Counted from the first letter of the stretch, positions 25,874-34,970 are shown. The stretch: DNA of 64,000 nt from Aquabacterium fontiphilum (GCF_009909205.1 NZ_JAAAPN010000004.1:248001-312000), one strand, 5' to 3'. The notes: a model not told the origin generated them from the sequence alone. Numbers and translations are program-made.

Positions 25874-25889
25874 TACGTCAAACAACGTA
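25874..25889. promoter_or_regulatory. TACGT-N6-ACGTA palindrome upstream of amiE (site B)
   Basis: TACGTCAAACAACGTA, followed by TT, is the same dyad as site A at 15478-15493: perfect 5-base arms, 6-base spacer, AA at spacer positions 2-3 and the two T after it. It is centred about 71 bases before the amiE ATG. It probably places amiE under the same regulator as urt-fmd. Confidence 0.65.
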
Positions 25890-25952
25890 TTGGGCGCGCG
25901 ACGGTGACTTCCCAGAATCAACGGGTTGCCACCATCCCACAAGGAGCCCAAC

Positions 25953-26993
25953 ATGTTGCACGGCGATATCTCCAGCAGCGACGACACCGTCGGCGTCGCA
26001 GTGGTCAACTACAAGATGCCCCGGCTGCACACTACGGCCGAGGTCATCGCCAACGCCCACAAGATCAGACAGATGATCGAAGGCATGAAGCTTGGCCTGC
26101 CCGGTCTGGACCTGGTCATCTTTCCCGAGTACAGCACGCACGGGATCATGTATGACAAGCAGGAGATGATGGACACGGCCGTGACCATCCCGGGTGAGGT
26201 CACAGAGATCTTTGCCCAGGCCTGCCGCAACGCCAAGGTCTGGGGCGTGTTTTCGTTGACCGGCGAGCGCCACGAAGATCACCCGGCAAAGGTGCCCTAC
26301 AACACGCTGATCCTGATGAACGACCAGGGCGAGATCGTCCAGAAGTACCGCAAGATCATGCCGTGGACGCCCATCGAAGGCTGGTACCCCGGCGACAAGA
26401 CCTATGTGTCGGACGGCCCCAAGGGCTTGAAGGTCAGCCTCATCATCTGCGATGACGGCAACTACCCCGAGATCTGGCGCGACTGTGCGATGAAGGGCGC
26501 CGAGCTGATCGTGCGCTGCCAGGGCTATATGTACCCCGCCAAGGACCAGCAGGTGCTGATGGCCAAGGCCATGGCGTGGGCCAACAACAGCTACGTGGCG
26601 GTGGCCAATGCCGCGGGCTTCGATGGCGTCTACAGCTACTTCGGGCACAGCGCCATCATCGGCTTTGACGGGCGCACGCTGGGCGAATGCGGCGAAGAAG
26701 ACTACGGCATCCAGTACGCGCAGCTGAGCAAGCGCTTGATCCGCGACGCCCGCTCCACCGCGCAGTCCCAGAACCACCTGTTCAAACTGCTGCACCGCGG
26801 CTACACGGGCAAGATCAACTCGGGTGAAGGCGACAAGGGCGTGGCCGAATGCCCATACGACTTTTATCGCGAGTGGATCACCGATCCGGCAGCCACCCAG
26901 GCCAAGGTCGAGGCCATCACGCGGCCCACGGTGGGCACGGCGGAATGCCCGATTGCAGGCATTCCCAACGACGCGCGGCTGAAGTACGAATGA
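25953..26993 (+). CDS. amiE: Aliphatic amidase AmiE
   Basis: Hydrolyses short aliphatic amides (acetamide, propionamide and the like) to ammonium and the acid. The 346-residue length equals that of Pseudomonas aeruginosa AmiE, and the first residues ([20 protein letters not shown]) are close to it. The nitrilase-type triad is present at the standard numbers: Glu59 in FPEYS, Lys134 in YRKIMP, Cys166 in [13 protein letters not shown]. The ATG at 25953 has AAGGAG upstream. It has its own promoter region with palindrome site B and no AmiR/AmiC pair nearby, so its control must differ from that of Pseudomonas. Confidence 0.95.
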   Translation: MLHGDISSSDDTVGVAVVNYKMPRLHTTAEVIANAHKIRQMIEGMKLGLPGLDLVIFPEYSTHGIMYDKQEMMDTAVTIPGEVTEIFAQACRNAKVWGVFSLTGERHEDHPAKVPYNTLILMNDQGEIVQKYRKIMPWTPIEGWYPGDKTYVSDGPKGLKVSLIICDDGNYPEIWRDCAMKGAELIVRCQGYMYPAKDQQVLMAKAMAWANNSYVAVANAAGFDGVYSYFGHSAIIGFDGRTLGECGEEDYGIQYAQLSKRLIRDARSTAQSQNHLFKLLHRGYTGKINSGEGDKGVAECPYDFYREWITDPAATQAKVEAITRPTVGTAECPIAGIPNDARLKYE

Positions 26994-26995
26994 GT

Positions 26996-27008
26996 GGCCG
27001 AAGCGGCC
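26996..27008. terminator. Possible hairpin after amiE
   Basis: GGCCG (26996-27000), loop AAG, CGGCC (27004-27008), directly after the amiE stop and before the convergent DUF2804 gene end. There is no T-run, so it is a weak terminator candidate. Confidence 0.3.
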
Positions 27009-27012
27009 CGGG

Positions 27013-28089
27013 CTACCAGAGCGAGTCGTGGTCTTCGGTGACACCGACCAGGTGCTCCACCATGCGCCACGGCTCGTGTACCGAGGCGCGCACCGTGCCA
27101 TGGAAGGTGCCCACGGGCTGCACGTAGCGGCTGGCCGCCAGGCCCAGGTGCCGGTCGGCCTGACGGGCCCCTTCAGGCTGGAAGCGCAGATCGAGCAGGC
27201 CGTCGTCGGTGTGGATTCGCCATTCCTGCAGCGGGTTCTGCGGGTCAAAGTCGAACTCGGCGCGGCCCAGCGGGTGCAGCATGCCGTCGAGCCACAAGGC
27301 GTTTTCATGGCCACCGAAGTAGCCAGCCTGCAGGTTGAAGCCAATACGCTCGTCGTGCGCACACGCCCAGCGCCAGCTGGTCTGACGGGGAAGTAACCCG
27401 TTGGAGCTGTCCAGACAGCCCACTGCGCCATCCAGCGCGCGGCGCTCGCCCTCCACAGCGACCCATCCGCTCACGGGCAAGCCAGGCGATTTGTGTGTCG
27501 TGTGCACCGAGCCCCCCTCAACAGGCCCGACGGCCAGCAGGAAAGGGGGGCTGCCGGCCATGTCGAGCCGGGCCTGCAGGTTGATGCCAGGTACCGCGGC
27601 ATGCACCACCAGCACATCGTCGTCGGCATGGCCAAGCCGAACCTGCGCGCCGTTGCCACGGAAGGTCGCCGTCATGCCCCGGACGGGCTCGTTGGACACT
27701 GCCCCGCCCCATACGGGCAGTGCATCGGCGGACCAGTCGGCCAGTAGACGCCGCCGCAGCCGGTCAAACACGTAGACGAAGGCCGTCATGGCCCAGCCCA
27801 GGTCCACGATCGCGATGCCCACAAACAGCTCGCCCGAGCCCATGCCCACGTACTGCCAGCGCTTATGGCGGAAGCGTCGCCACAGCGCTGAGCGGGCCCA
27901 GGGCGCCTGCAACTCGCTCAGGTCGACCACCTCGGCACAGCCGGCATAGCGCCCCAGACGCGGCAGGCCGGCATCGACCACCCGCGCCGGCGCGACAGGC
28001 AGCGACGAAGCAAGGGGCGATCGACCGGGCGCCATGGCATGCAGTGGCGACAGGCTCACGCGCGGCTCCGGCCGAGCGCACGGCGCCAT
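27013..28089 (-). CDS. DUF2804 family protein
   Basis: A roughly 358-residue protein of the DUF2804 family: VVDAGLPRLGRYAGCAEVVDL near the start, then KRWQYVGMGSGELFVGIAIVDLGW (core KRWQYVG and IAIVDLG), and a C-terminal WRIHTDDGLLDLRFQPEG. The fold appears rich in beta strands and lipocalin-like; activity unknown. The start is uncertain: GTG 28113, ATG 28089 or ATG 28035 are in frame and none has a good Shine-Dalgarno. The first two overlap the end of the AraC gene, so the two genes are read as one unit. Confidence 0.75.
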   Translation of the reverse strand: MAPCARPEPRVSLSPLHAMAPGRSPLASSLPVAPARVVDAGLPRLGRYAGCAEVVDLSELQAPWARSALWRRFRHKRWQYVGMGSGELFVGIAIVDLGWAMTAFVYVFDRLRRRLLADWSADALPVWGGAVSNEPVRGMTATFRGNGAQVRLGHADDDVLVVHAAVPGINLQARLDMAGSPPFLLAVGPVEGGSVHTTHKSPGLPVSGWVAVEGERRALDGAVGCLDSSNGLLPRQTSWRWACAHDERIGFNLQAGYFGGHENALWLDGMLHPLGRAEFDFDPQNPLQEWRIHTDDGLLDLRFQPEGARQADRHLGLAASRYVQPVGTFHGTVRASVHEPWRMVEHLVGVTEDHDSLW

Positions 28090-29054
28090 TGCGCAGGCGG
28101 CAACCCCGTCCACGAGCGGAAGGCCCGCGTGAACGCGCTCTGCTCCGAGTAGCCCAGCAGCAGGGCGATCTCCGCCAGGTCCAGGCGTCCTTCGCGCAGG
28201 TGGGCCTCGGCCAGATGGCGGCGGGTGTCGTCCAGCAGCGCCTGGAAGGTGGTGCCCTGGTCAGCCAGGCGGCGCTGCAAGCTGCGCGGGCTGGTGTGGT
28301 GGGCCTGCGCCAGTTCGGCCAGCGTGGTGCGCCCCTGGCGGATCAGCGGTACCAGCGTGCGTCGCCATGCATCAACGGCCGACGGCACCTGCGCCACGCG
28401 TTGCAACAGCGTTTCAGCCTGCTGATCCAGCATGGACAACAGCGCCGGATCCGACTTGCGCAAGGGCTGAGCCAGCCATGCGGCCTCCAGCACAAGGCGG
28501 GTCACCGGCTGGTCGAAGCGCACATCGCCACCAAAGAAAGCGGTGTAGGGCCGCAGGTCGGGCGGCGCCGGGTTGACGAACTCCACCGCACGCAGCGGAA
28601 TGTGGCGCCCCGCCAGATCGCGCATCAGTTGCACGAGCGAGGCAATGGCCGTCTCGTCGGCCAGCGCGCCCGGCCGCCCACGGGCCACGCCCCACTCGAT
28701 ACAGACCGCATCGCCACGCATGCTGACGGTGGCGGGGTTGGCGTCGTAGACCGACGCATGGAAGCGCTCCATGCGCTGCAAGGCCTCGCCCAGGTTGGCG
28801 CAGGCCAGCGCGGCATAGCCCACAACACCGAAGTGCTGGGCGCGGATGCCTTCCGCAATGCGGATGCCCAGCGCGGGCCGGTGGCCTTCATGCTGATCAA
28901 CCATCTCGAGCCACTGTCGCCACTGCGACATGGGCACGAAATGCTGGGCCGGATCCAGTTCGCCGCCGAGCAGCATGGCAGGCTGGACGCCCTGCCGCTC
29001 AAGATACTCATAGAGCAGGCGGGCATAGGATGCGGCAATACGCGACTCTGACAT
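28056..29054 (-). CDS. AraC-family regulator with arabinose-binding-like N-terminal domain
   Basis: A 332-residue regulator. The N-terminal 200 residues (ASYARLLYEYLERQGVQPAM onward; LGIRIAEGIRAQHFGVVGYA) are the domain found in the OruR/ArgR-like AraC subgroup. The C-terminal AraC helix-turn-helix shows HTSPRSLQRRLADQGTTFQA and LLGYSEQSAFTRAFRSWTG. The ATG at 29054 (GGGGTG eight bases upstream) is preferred to an extended start at 29135. It is divergent from a fatty acid hydroxylase and probably controls it; 21-base-spaced direct repeats lie between them. Confidence 0.88.
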   Translation of the reverse strand: MSESRIAASYARLLYEYLERQGVQPAMLLGGELDPAQHFVPMSQWRQWLEMVDQHEGHRPALGIRIAEGIRAQHFGVVGYAALACANLGEALQRMERFHASVYDANPATVSMRGDAVCIEWGVARGRPGALADETAIASLVQLMRDLAGRHIPLRAVEFVNPAPPDLRPYTAFFGGDVRFDQPVTRLVLEAAWLAQPLRKSDPALLSMLDQQAETLLQRVAQVPSAVDAWRRTLVPLIRQGRTTLAELAQAHHTSPRSLQRRLADQGTTFQALLDDTRRHLAEAHLREGRLDLAEIALLLGYSEQSAFTRAFRSWTGLPPAQWRRALGRSRA

Positions 29055-29151
29055 AGTGTTGTCACCCCGGGATGCGCAGATCATGCCCAGCCCCGTGCAC
29101 GCTGACCATCGGTAGTTCACGGGAGGGGTTCCCATGCACGATGTCGTAATA

Positions 29152-29179
29152 GGTCAAGAAATTGGCCGCGCCGGTCAAG
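29152..29179. promoter_or_regulatory. Direct repeat GGTCAAG with 21-base period, candidate AraC site
   Basis: GGTCAAG occurs at 29152-29158 and 29173-29179, one pair of helical turns apart, in the AraC/hydroxylase intergenic region. AraC-family activators bind such direct repeats near the -35 region of target promoters. Confidence 0.4.
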
Positions 29180-29183
29180 CGCC

Positions 29184-29219
29184 CGTCAAAGTGACGCGCC
29201 AAGATGACGTCGACTGACG
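29184..29219. promoter_or_regulatory. TGACG half-site cluster before the fatty acid hydroxylase
   Basis: CGTCA (29184-29188) and TGACG at 29192-29196, 29205-29209 and 29215-29219 lie within 36 bases, ending 15 bases before the hydroxylase ATG. The same half-site is clustered at 39438-39468 and at the TetR operator at 23423. Confidence 0.4.
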
Positions 29220-29234
29220 CTTAGCCTCATCTGC

Positions 29235-30188
29235 ATGACCGACTTGTCTGCCGCCCTCAGTACAGCCCACGCATTCGCCAGTCAGACCGATGTCCGGGAC
29301 TGGGTGCTGGTGCTGCTGACCCCGGTGTTTTTTGTCACGGTGGTGATGGAGTGGTGGCGCATGAGGCGCGCGAACGGGCCGGACGGCCGTCCGGTGTATG
29401 CCCTGCGCGACTCGCTGGACAGCATGACCCTGGGCGGCATCTACACCCTGCTCGACGTGATGCTGGTCGTGGCCTTCGTGCTGCCGGCCATGAACTGGGC
29501 TTACGCCCATCGCCTGGCCACCATCGAGGTCACAGTGTGGAGCTTTGCTGCCCTCTACCTGGGGGTGGAGTTCTGCTACTACTGGTTCCATCGGGCCAGC
29601 CACCGCATCCGCTGGTTCTGGTGCGCCCACGTGGTGCACCACGGCTCAGAGCACATGAACTTCACGACCGCCATGCGCCAGAGCTGGCTCTACAGCTTTG
29701 CGGGCAACTGGTTGTTCTACACGCCCATGGTGTTCATCGGCTTCGAGCCGCGCTGGGTGTTGTTTGCCCTGTCAGTCAACCTGGCCTACCAGTTCTTCAT
29801 CCACACCCAGTGGGTGGGCAAGCTGCCCGCGCCCATCGAGTTGATCTTCAACACCCCCTCGCACCACCGGGCGCACCACGGTCGCAACCCGGCCTACATC
29901 GATCGCAATTACGGCGGCACACTGATCGTCTTCGATCGCCTGTTCGGCACTTTTGTCGAAGAGCGCGAAGCGGTCGACTACGGCTTGGTGCGCCAGGTGC
30001 GCAGCCACAACCCGCTGTGGCTGACGCTGCACGAGTGGGTGCACATGCTCCAGGACATGGCCCGGCCCGGGCCGCTCGGCCAACGCCTGAAACACCTGTG
30101 GGCGCCCCCGGAATGGGAGCGGGCGCGGGATAATCCTGCCCATGCATCCCAAAGCCCTCCTCGACCTCACGACGCAGCTCGTCCGTGA
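29235..30188 (+). CDS. Membrane fatty acid hydroxylase/sterol desaturase family protein
   Basis: A 317-residue integral membrane di-iron enzyme. About four hydrophobic segments (LVLLTPVFFVTVVMEWW, LLDVMLVVAFVLPAM, and others) flank the His clusters that bind iron: YYWFHRASHRIRW, HVVHHGSEHMNFT and TPSHHRAHHGRN. These match the HxxxH, HxxHH and HxxHH set of the family. No Shine-Dalgarno precedes the ATG. It is divergent from the AraC gene and its last 47 bases overlap the downstream methyltransferase gene. Substrate (fatty acid, sterol, carotenoid or ether lipid) cannot be read from the sequence. Confidence 0.86.
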   Translation: MTDLSAALSTAHAFASQTDVRDWVLVLLTPVFFVTVVMEWWRMRRANGPDGRPVYALRDSLDSMTLGGIYTLLDVMLVVAFVLPAMNWAYAHRLATIEVTVWSFAALYLGVEFCYYWFHRASHRIRWFWCAHVVHHGSEHMNFTTAMRQSWLYSFAGNWLFYTPMVFIGFEPRWVLFALSVNLAYQFFIHTQWVGKLPAPIELIFNTPSHHRAHHGRNPAYIDRNYGGTLIVFDRLFGTFVEEREAVDYGLVRQVRSHNPLWLTLHEWVHMLQDMARPGPLGQRLKHLWAPPEWERARDNPAHASQSPPRPHDAARP

Positions 30189-31407
30189 GGTACTCAAGCT
30201 CGACGCCCCGGCCGACAGCCTCGTTTCCCTGTTCTTTCGGCGCCAGAAGGCGCTGGGCGTGCGTGAGCGCCATGCGCTGGCCGAGACGGCCTACGCGGTG
30301 CTGCGCCAGCGCCTGCTGTGGGCCAACCTGGCGCAATCGGGCCAGGGCCCGATGGAGCGCCGCCTGGCCATCCTGGCCTGGCAGGGCCAGCCCCATGTGC
30401 TGAAAAACGCGCTCAGTCCCGACGAACTCCGCTGGCTGGAACACGCCCAGACCATCGACCGCAGCACCCTGCCCGACAAGTTGCGCCACAACCTGCCCGA
30501 CTGGCTGGCCAACCCGTTGAAGGCTGAGCTGGGTGACGAAGGTTTCTGGGCGCTGGTCGAGACCTTCTCGGCGGGCGCCCCGCTCGACCTGCGTGTCAAC
30601 GAAATCAAGACCCGGCGCGATGAGGTGATCAAGGCGCTGGCCGAAGCCGGCCTGACTGCCGAGCCCACCCCTTACTCGCCCATTGGCCTGCGCATGCAGG
30701 GCAAGCCCGCGCTGCAGAAGTTGCCGTTGTACACCGGCGGCCATGTGGAGGTGCAAGACGAAGGCAGCCAGCTGCTTGCACTGATGACCGGCGCCAAGCG
30801 CGGCGAGATGGTGGTCGATTTCTGTGCCGGCGCCGGTGGCAAGACGCTGGCGCTGGGCGCCATGATGCGCAACACCGGCCGCCTGTACGCATTCGATGTC
30901 TCGGGCCACCGGCTGGACAACCTCAAGCCTCGGCTGGCCCGCAGCGGCCTGTCGAATGTGTACGCCGCGCAGATCGCGCACGAGCGCGACGAGCGCATCA
31001 AGCGCCTGAGCGGCAAGATCGACCGCGTGCTGGTGGATGCGCCCTGCTCCGGCCTGGGCACACTGCGCCGCAACCCGGATCTGAAGTGGCGCCAGAGCCC
31101 GCAGGCCGTGCAGGAGTTGCGCGAAAAGCAGTTGGCCATCCTGCGCAGCGCCGTGCGCCTGCTCAAACCGGGTGGCCGACTGGTGTACGCCACCTGCAGC
31201 CTGCTACCAGCGGAAAACGAAGACGTGGTGGCGGCCTTCCAGGCCGAACAGCCCGAATTGCAACCCCTGAATGCAGCCGACCTGCTGACGCAGGCCGGTG
31301 TCTCGCGGGCCGATGAGCTGGTCACCCCCGCTGGCCATCTGCGGCTGTGGCCTCATCGCCACGCCACAGACGGCTTTTACGCGGCCGCCTGGCAGCGGCC
31401 GGCCTGA
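30142..31407 (+). CDS. RsmB/NOP2/Sun-type RNA (cytosine-5-) methyltransferase
   Basis: A 421-residue SAM-dependent m5C methyltransferase, probably for rRNA. An N-terminal helical RsmB/NusB-like domain (residues about 1-140) precedes the catalytic fold. Visible motifs are SAM-binding VVDFCAGAGGKTLALG near residue 232, motif IV DAPCSGLGTLRRNPD with one catalytic Cys near residue 300, and motif VI VYATCSLLPAENE with the second Cys near residue 352. It starts inside the end of the hydroxylase gene, so the two are co-transcribed. Whether it is the true RsmB or a paralogue cannot be decided here. Confidence 0.88.
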   Translation: MHPKALLDLTTQLVREVLKLDAPADSLVSLFFRRQKALGVRERHALAETAYAVLRQRLLWANLAQSGQGPMERRLAILAWQGQPHVLKNALSPDELRWLEHAQTIDRSTLPDKLRHNLPDWLANPLKAELGDEGFWALVETFSAGAPLDLRVNEIKTRRDEVIKALAEAGLTAEPTPYSPIGLRMQGKPALQKLPLYTGGHVEVQDEGSQLLALMTGAKRGEMVVDFCAGAGGKTLALGAMMRNTGRLYAFDVSGHRLDNLKPRLARSGLSNVYAAQIAHERDERIKRLSGKIDRVLVDAPCSGLGTLRRNPDLKWRQSPQAVQELREKQLAILRSAVRLLKPGGRLVYATCSLLPAENEDVVAAFQAEQPELQPLNAADLLTQAGVSRADELVTPAGHLRLWPHRHATDGFYAAAWQRPA

Positions 31408-32223
31408 TCAGAACAGGCTTTCGCGCACGTAGATCACGTCGCCGGGCTGGAGCTTGTCGTTCATGCCCGGCTGAATCACGTTGACTGAGCCCGACGCATC
31501 ACGGCGGTGCACGCGGATGCCGCGCTCGGTGCCGCGCAGGGTCAGGCCGCCGCCAGTGGCCAGCGCCTGCAGCAGCGTGGTGTCACGCAGCAGGATCTGG
31601 GCGCCCGGGCGCTGCACTTCGCCGTAGATGTAGATCTGCGGAGCGCGGTCGACGAAGATGGCGTCGCCGTTCTGCAGCACGATGTCATTGTTGACGCCCG
31701 CGGCCGAGAAGATCATCGGGAAGTCGATTTCCTTGCGGAAAGGCTTGTTGTCGCGCGTGCCCGTGACCACAATGAGCTCGGAGCCGTTGCCCGGCAGGAT
31801 GCCGCCAGCCTGCGCCAGCACCTCGCTGACCTTGGACGTGCCCGCCTCGAGCGGATAGCGGCCGGGGCGGTTCACATAGCCCAGCACCGACACCTGGTTC
31901 GACTTGACGGTCAGCACCAGGATCGAGACCTGGGGCTGCCTCAGGAAGTTGCCATCACGCAGGCCCGTGGCCAGACGCTGCTCGGCCTGGCTGACCGTCA
32001 GGCCGCCGATCTTCACGGCGCCCAGCAGCGGGTAGGAGATGGTGCCGGCCTCGCTGATGCGGGTTTCCAGCAAGAGGTCAGGACTCTGGAACACCGAGAT
32101 ACGGATCGTGTCCCCCGGGCCAAGCACGTACTCGCCGGTCGGCGACGCGGCCTGGGCACCCAGGCTGGCCACCAGGAAGAAGGAGGCCCACATCCAACGC
32201 ATCAAGACTTGCATCCACTTCAT
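31408..32223 (-). CDS. Polysaccharide export (Wza/EpsE-type) protein
   Basis: A 271-residue periplasmic or outer-membrane-associated export protein. A signal peptide (MWASFFLVASLGAQAASPTG) has no lipobox Cys, unlike Wza. The poly-export domain shows YVLGPGDTIRISVF, and SLBB repeats follow (VLGYVNRPGRYPLEAGTSKV and YIYGEVQRPGAQILLRDTTL). The end PGMNDKLQPGDVIYVRESLF is typical of EpsE-like proteins. It stands without other polysaccharide genes, downstream of a GGDEF/EAL protein on the same strand; the 170-base gap between them carries its own ribosome site (GAGGAA) and no clear terminator. Confidence 0.86.
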   Translation of the reverse strand: MKWMQVLMRWMWASFFLVASLGAQAASPTGEYVLGPGDTIRISVFQSPDLLLETRISEAGTISYPLLGAVKIGGLTVSQAEQRLATGLRDGNFLRQPQVSILVLTVKSNQVSVLGYVNRPGRYPLEAGTSKVSEVLAQAGGILPGNGSELIVVTGTRDNKPFRKEIDFPMIFSAAGVNNDIVLQNGDAIFVDRAPQIYIYGEVQRPGAQILLRDTTLLQALATGGGLTLRGTERGIRVHRRDASGSVNVIQPGMNDKLQPGDVIYVRESLF

Positions 32224-32393
32224 CGTTCGTTCCTCTGTTTGAACAGTCTGGACATGGCAACGCCCGAGCCGCTGCCGGATCGCTGCAATGTATCACCGGG
32301 CCATGACATTGCCGATCCCGCGTTGTCGGGAGACGGCGACGCCAGATGGATGCCGCACGCGGCAGGAGGTTCCGCTGTCCGCGAAGCCCCCCC

Positions 32394-34766
32394 TCAGACC
32401 AGGGCGGCGTGGGTGCGCGCCAGGTAGTCGGGCACGTCGCCTGCCGGCATGGGGCGCGCAATCAGGTAGCCCTGCACGTCGTCGCATCCCAGCGCCCGCA
32501 GCATCACCAGCTGCTCGCCCGTTTCGATGCCTTCGGCGGTGGTTTCCAGCCGCAGCGCCCGGGCCAGGCTGATGATGGCCGTCACCACCGCTTGAGCATC
32601 GGCATCGCTGTCGAGCGAGCGCACGAACATGCCGTCGATCTTGAGCTTGTCCAGCGTGAAGCGGCGCAGGTAGGCCAGCGATGAGTAGCCGGTGCCAAAG
32701 TCGTCCATGGCCACGCGCACGCCCCGGCTGCGCAACGCCATCAGGGTGGCCTGCGCGCCATCGTGATCCTCGATCAGCGCCGATTCGGTGATCTCCAGCT
32801 CGAGCCGCTCGGGCGCCAGGCCGCTGCGCGCCAGCGCATCATCCACCAGCTCGATGAGCGAACTGCTGCGGAACTGCACGGCCGACAGGTTCACCGCCAC
32901 CCGCAACTCGCCCGGCCAGCGGCTGGCCTGGCGGCAGGCCTCGCGCAGCACCCAGGTGCCCAGGTGCACGATCTGGCCGGTTTCTTCGGCCACCGGAATG
33001 AACTCGCCCGGCCCGATCAGGCCGCGCTCGGAGTGCTGCCAGCGCACCAGCGCCTCGAATCCGATGACCTCGCCGCTGTCCAGCCGCAACTGGGGCTGGA
33101 AGAACAGCGTGAACTGCTCGGCTGCCAGCGCCATGCCAAGCTCGTGCTGCAGCCGCGCCCGGGCACGGGCTGTCTCGGCCATGCTGACATCGAAGAAGCG
33201 GAACGTGTTGCGCCCTGCAGCCTTGGCAGCATACAAGGCCAGGTCGGCGCATTGCAGCAGCGATTGTGGGTCGGCTCCGTCGCGCGGCGCCAGGGCCACG
33301 CCGATGCTGGCGCGGACCTCGACCATCACGTCGTCGAGCTGGCATGGGTCGGACAACAGCGTCAGCAGCCGGTCTGCCAGTGTGGCGGCCGCCTCGACCG
33401 AGGCATGCCGCCAGGTCAGCAAGGCGAACTCATCGCCACCCAGCCGCGCGAGCAGGTCGCCCTCGCCGACGCACGTGCGCAAACGGGCGCCCACACGCCG
33501 CAGCAACTGGTCGCCTACCCCGTGGCCCAGGGAGTCGTTGATGGTCTTGAAGTTGTCCAGGTCCAGAAACAGCAGTGCACAGGCCCGCGTCGACACCGAC
33601 GGATCGCTCGCCAGCCGGTCCAGCTCCTTGCTGAAGCGGTGCCGGTTGGCCAGGCCGGTCAACGCGTCATAGTTGGCCAGCCGGGCCAGCTCGTCACGGG
33701 CCTGGCGTGTGTGCGTGACATCGGCGCCCACACCACGCCAGCCCGCCGCACGGCCGCTTTCGTCATACAAGGGCTTGGCGGAGAGCGACCACCAGCGCAA
33801 CTCATTGCCGACCTCGACGGGCAGTTCCAGATCGCGAAAAGGCTGCCCCATGCGCATGCACGAGGTCAGCCGGGCAAGCGCCTGGGCCGCGTCCGGGTCG
33901 TCAGCCGGCCGCATCCACGACAGCAGCTCGATGAATGAGCGCTGCACCAACTGCTTGGCAGGCAAGCCGAACGACTCGGCCAGCCGGGCCGACACATGGC
34001 GCAAATGACCGGTGGGCGAGATCTCCCACAGCCAATCGGAGGCGTGCTCCTCGAAATCGCGCAGCAGTAGGTCGACCAGTTGTTTTTGCCGGTCGGTCTC
34101 TGCTTCGGCACGCAGGCGGCTGAGGAAGACCCGGGCACTGGTCAAAGCCACGCCCGACATGATCACCGAGTACACGGCCAGCAAGAGCATCAGCGCCATG
34201 CTGCTTGCATAAGACGAGCGCAACAGCCCCACGGCGCTGGCCACGCCCATGGCGCCAACATAGGTGAGCGCAGCGGGCGCCAGCGGCGCGAGCATGAAAG
34301 CCCCGCCACAGATCATGCCCACGATCACCGTGGCAATCAGCATGGCGCCGTTGTGATCCGCTCCCGGAAACACGAGCACCGGCATCGCGCACCAGATGGC
34401 CGAGAAGAACACCACCTGCCCCATCACCAGTGGCACCGAAGAGGCCTCTGCGGTGGGACGCCGGCCACGCTGGATGAGCTTGCCCCACCAGACGTAGGCC
34501 ACCATGAGCGAGACGGTGGCCGTCAGACACCAGCCCACCAGCCAGGCATGCGGCAGCTGGTCCCAGAAGTACCAGGCGATGATGACGGTGTTGATCGCGT
34601 TGCCCGTGGCAATCAGCGGCAGCAGGGCCAGCAAGGCCTGAATCTGCCGTGCGCGAAAGTGGCGCACCAGGGGGCCGTCCACGGTCTCATGCGGCACCAC
34701 CTCACGCCACAGGCTGTGAAGCTGCGTGCGCCATCGCTGGAGCGTGGACTCTGGGGCTGGGGTCAT
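32394..34766 (-). CDS. Membrane PAS-GGDEF-EAL cyclic-di-GMP protein
   Basis: A 790-residue c-di-GMP enzyme. Residues about 30-200 hold five or six membrane helices in a MASE-like sensor. A PAS region spans about 245-350 (ISPTGHLRHVSARLAESFGL). The GGDEF domain has an intact LGGDEFALL near residue 442, but the inhibitory I-site RxxD reads GEGD. The EAL domain looks active: FEALVRWQH near 571, ELEITESALIED, MDDFGTGYSSLAYL, DKLKIDGMFV and VQGYLIARPMP. Either activity may dominate. It lies upstream of a polysaccharide export gene on the same strand, a likely but unproven output. Confidence 0.93.
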   Translation of the reverse strand: MTPAPESTLQRWRTQLHSLWREVVPHETVDGPLVRHFRARQIQALLALLPLIATGNAINTVIIAWYFWDQLPHAWLVGWCLTATVSLMVAYVWWGKLIQRGRRPTAEASSVPLVMGQVVFFSAIWCAMPVLVFPGADHNGAMLIATVIVGMICGGAFMLAPLAPAALTYVGAMGVASAVGLLRSSYASSMALMLLLAVYSVIMSGVALTSARVFLSRLRAEAETDRQKQLVDLLLRDFEEHASDWLWEISPTGHLRHVSARLAESFGLPAKQLVQRSFIELLSWMRPADDPDAAQALARLTSCMRMGQPFRDLELPVEVGNELRWWSLSAKPLYDESGRAAGWRGVGADVTHTRQARDELARLANYDALTGLANRHRFSKELDRLASDPSVSTRACALLFLDLDNFKTINDSLGHGVGDQLLRRVGARLRTCVGEGDLLARLGGDEFALLTWRHASVEAAATLADRLLTLLSDPCQLDDVMVEVRASIGVALAPRDGADPQSLLQCADLALYAAKAAGRNTFRFFDVSMAETARARARLQHELGMALAAEQFTLFFQPQLRLDSGEVIGFEALVRWQHSERGLIGPGEFIPVAEETGQIVHLGTWVLREACRQASRWPGELRVAVNLSAVQFRSSSLIELVDDALARSGLAPERLELEITESALIEDHDGAQATLMALRSRGVRVAMDDFGTGYSSLAYLRRFTLDKLKIDGMFVRSLDSDADAQAVVTAIISLARALRLETTAEGIETGEQLVMLRALGCDDVQGYLIARPMPAGDVPDYLARTHAALV

Positions 34767-34970
34767 CCCTGTGAACTGCCTGAATGGGAAGGTAATGCCG
34801 GTTGAATCGGCACGCCAGCGGGAAACTTGATTTCACCACGGGAAATGCACCCTCCCAGGCCCCGCACAGACCTCATGTTGACACAGGCGTTGCCAGATGG
34901 GCGCAGGCGAATCGCTTACCATGCACGCCCCGCCGGAAAAATCCTCTCCCCGCCAACCGCCGTTCTTTTT

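Noticed and set aside
34767-34970. A full sigma-70 promoter for maeB
   Set aside because: TTGACA at 34878 is good but no -10 lies 16-18 bases downstream.
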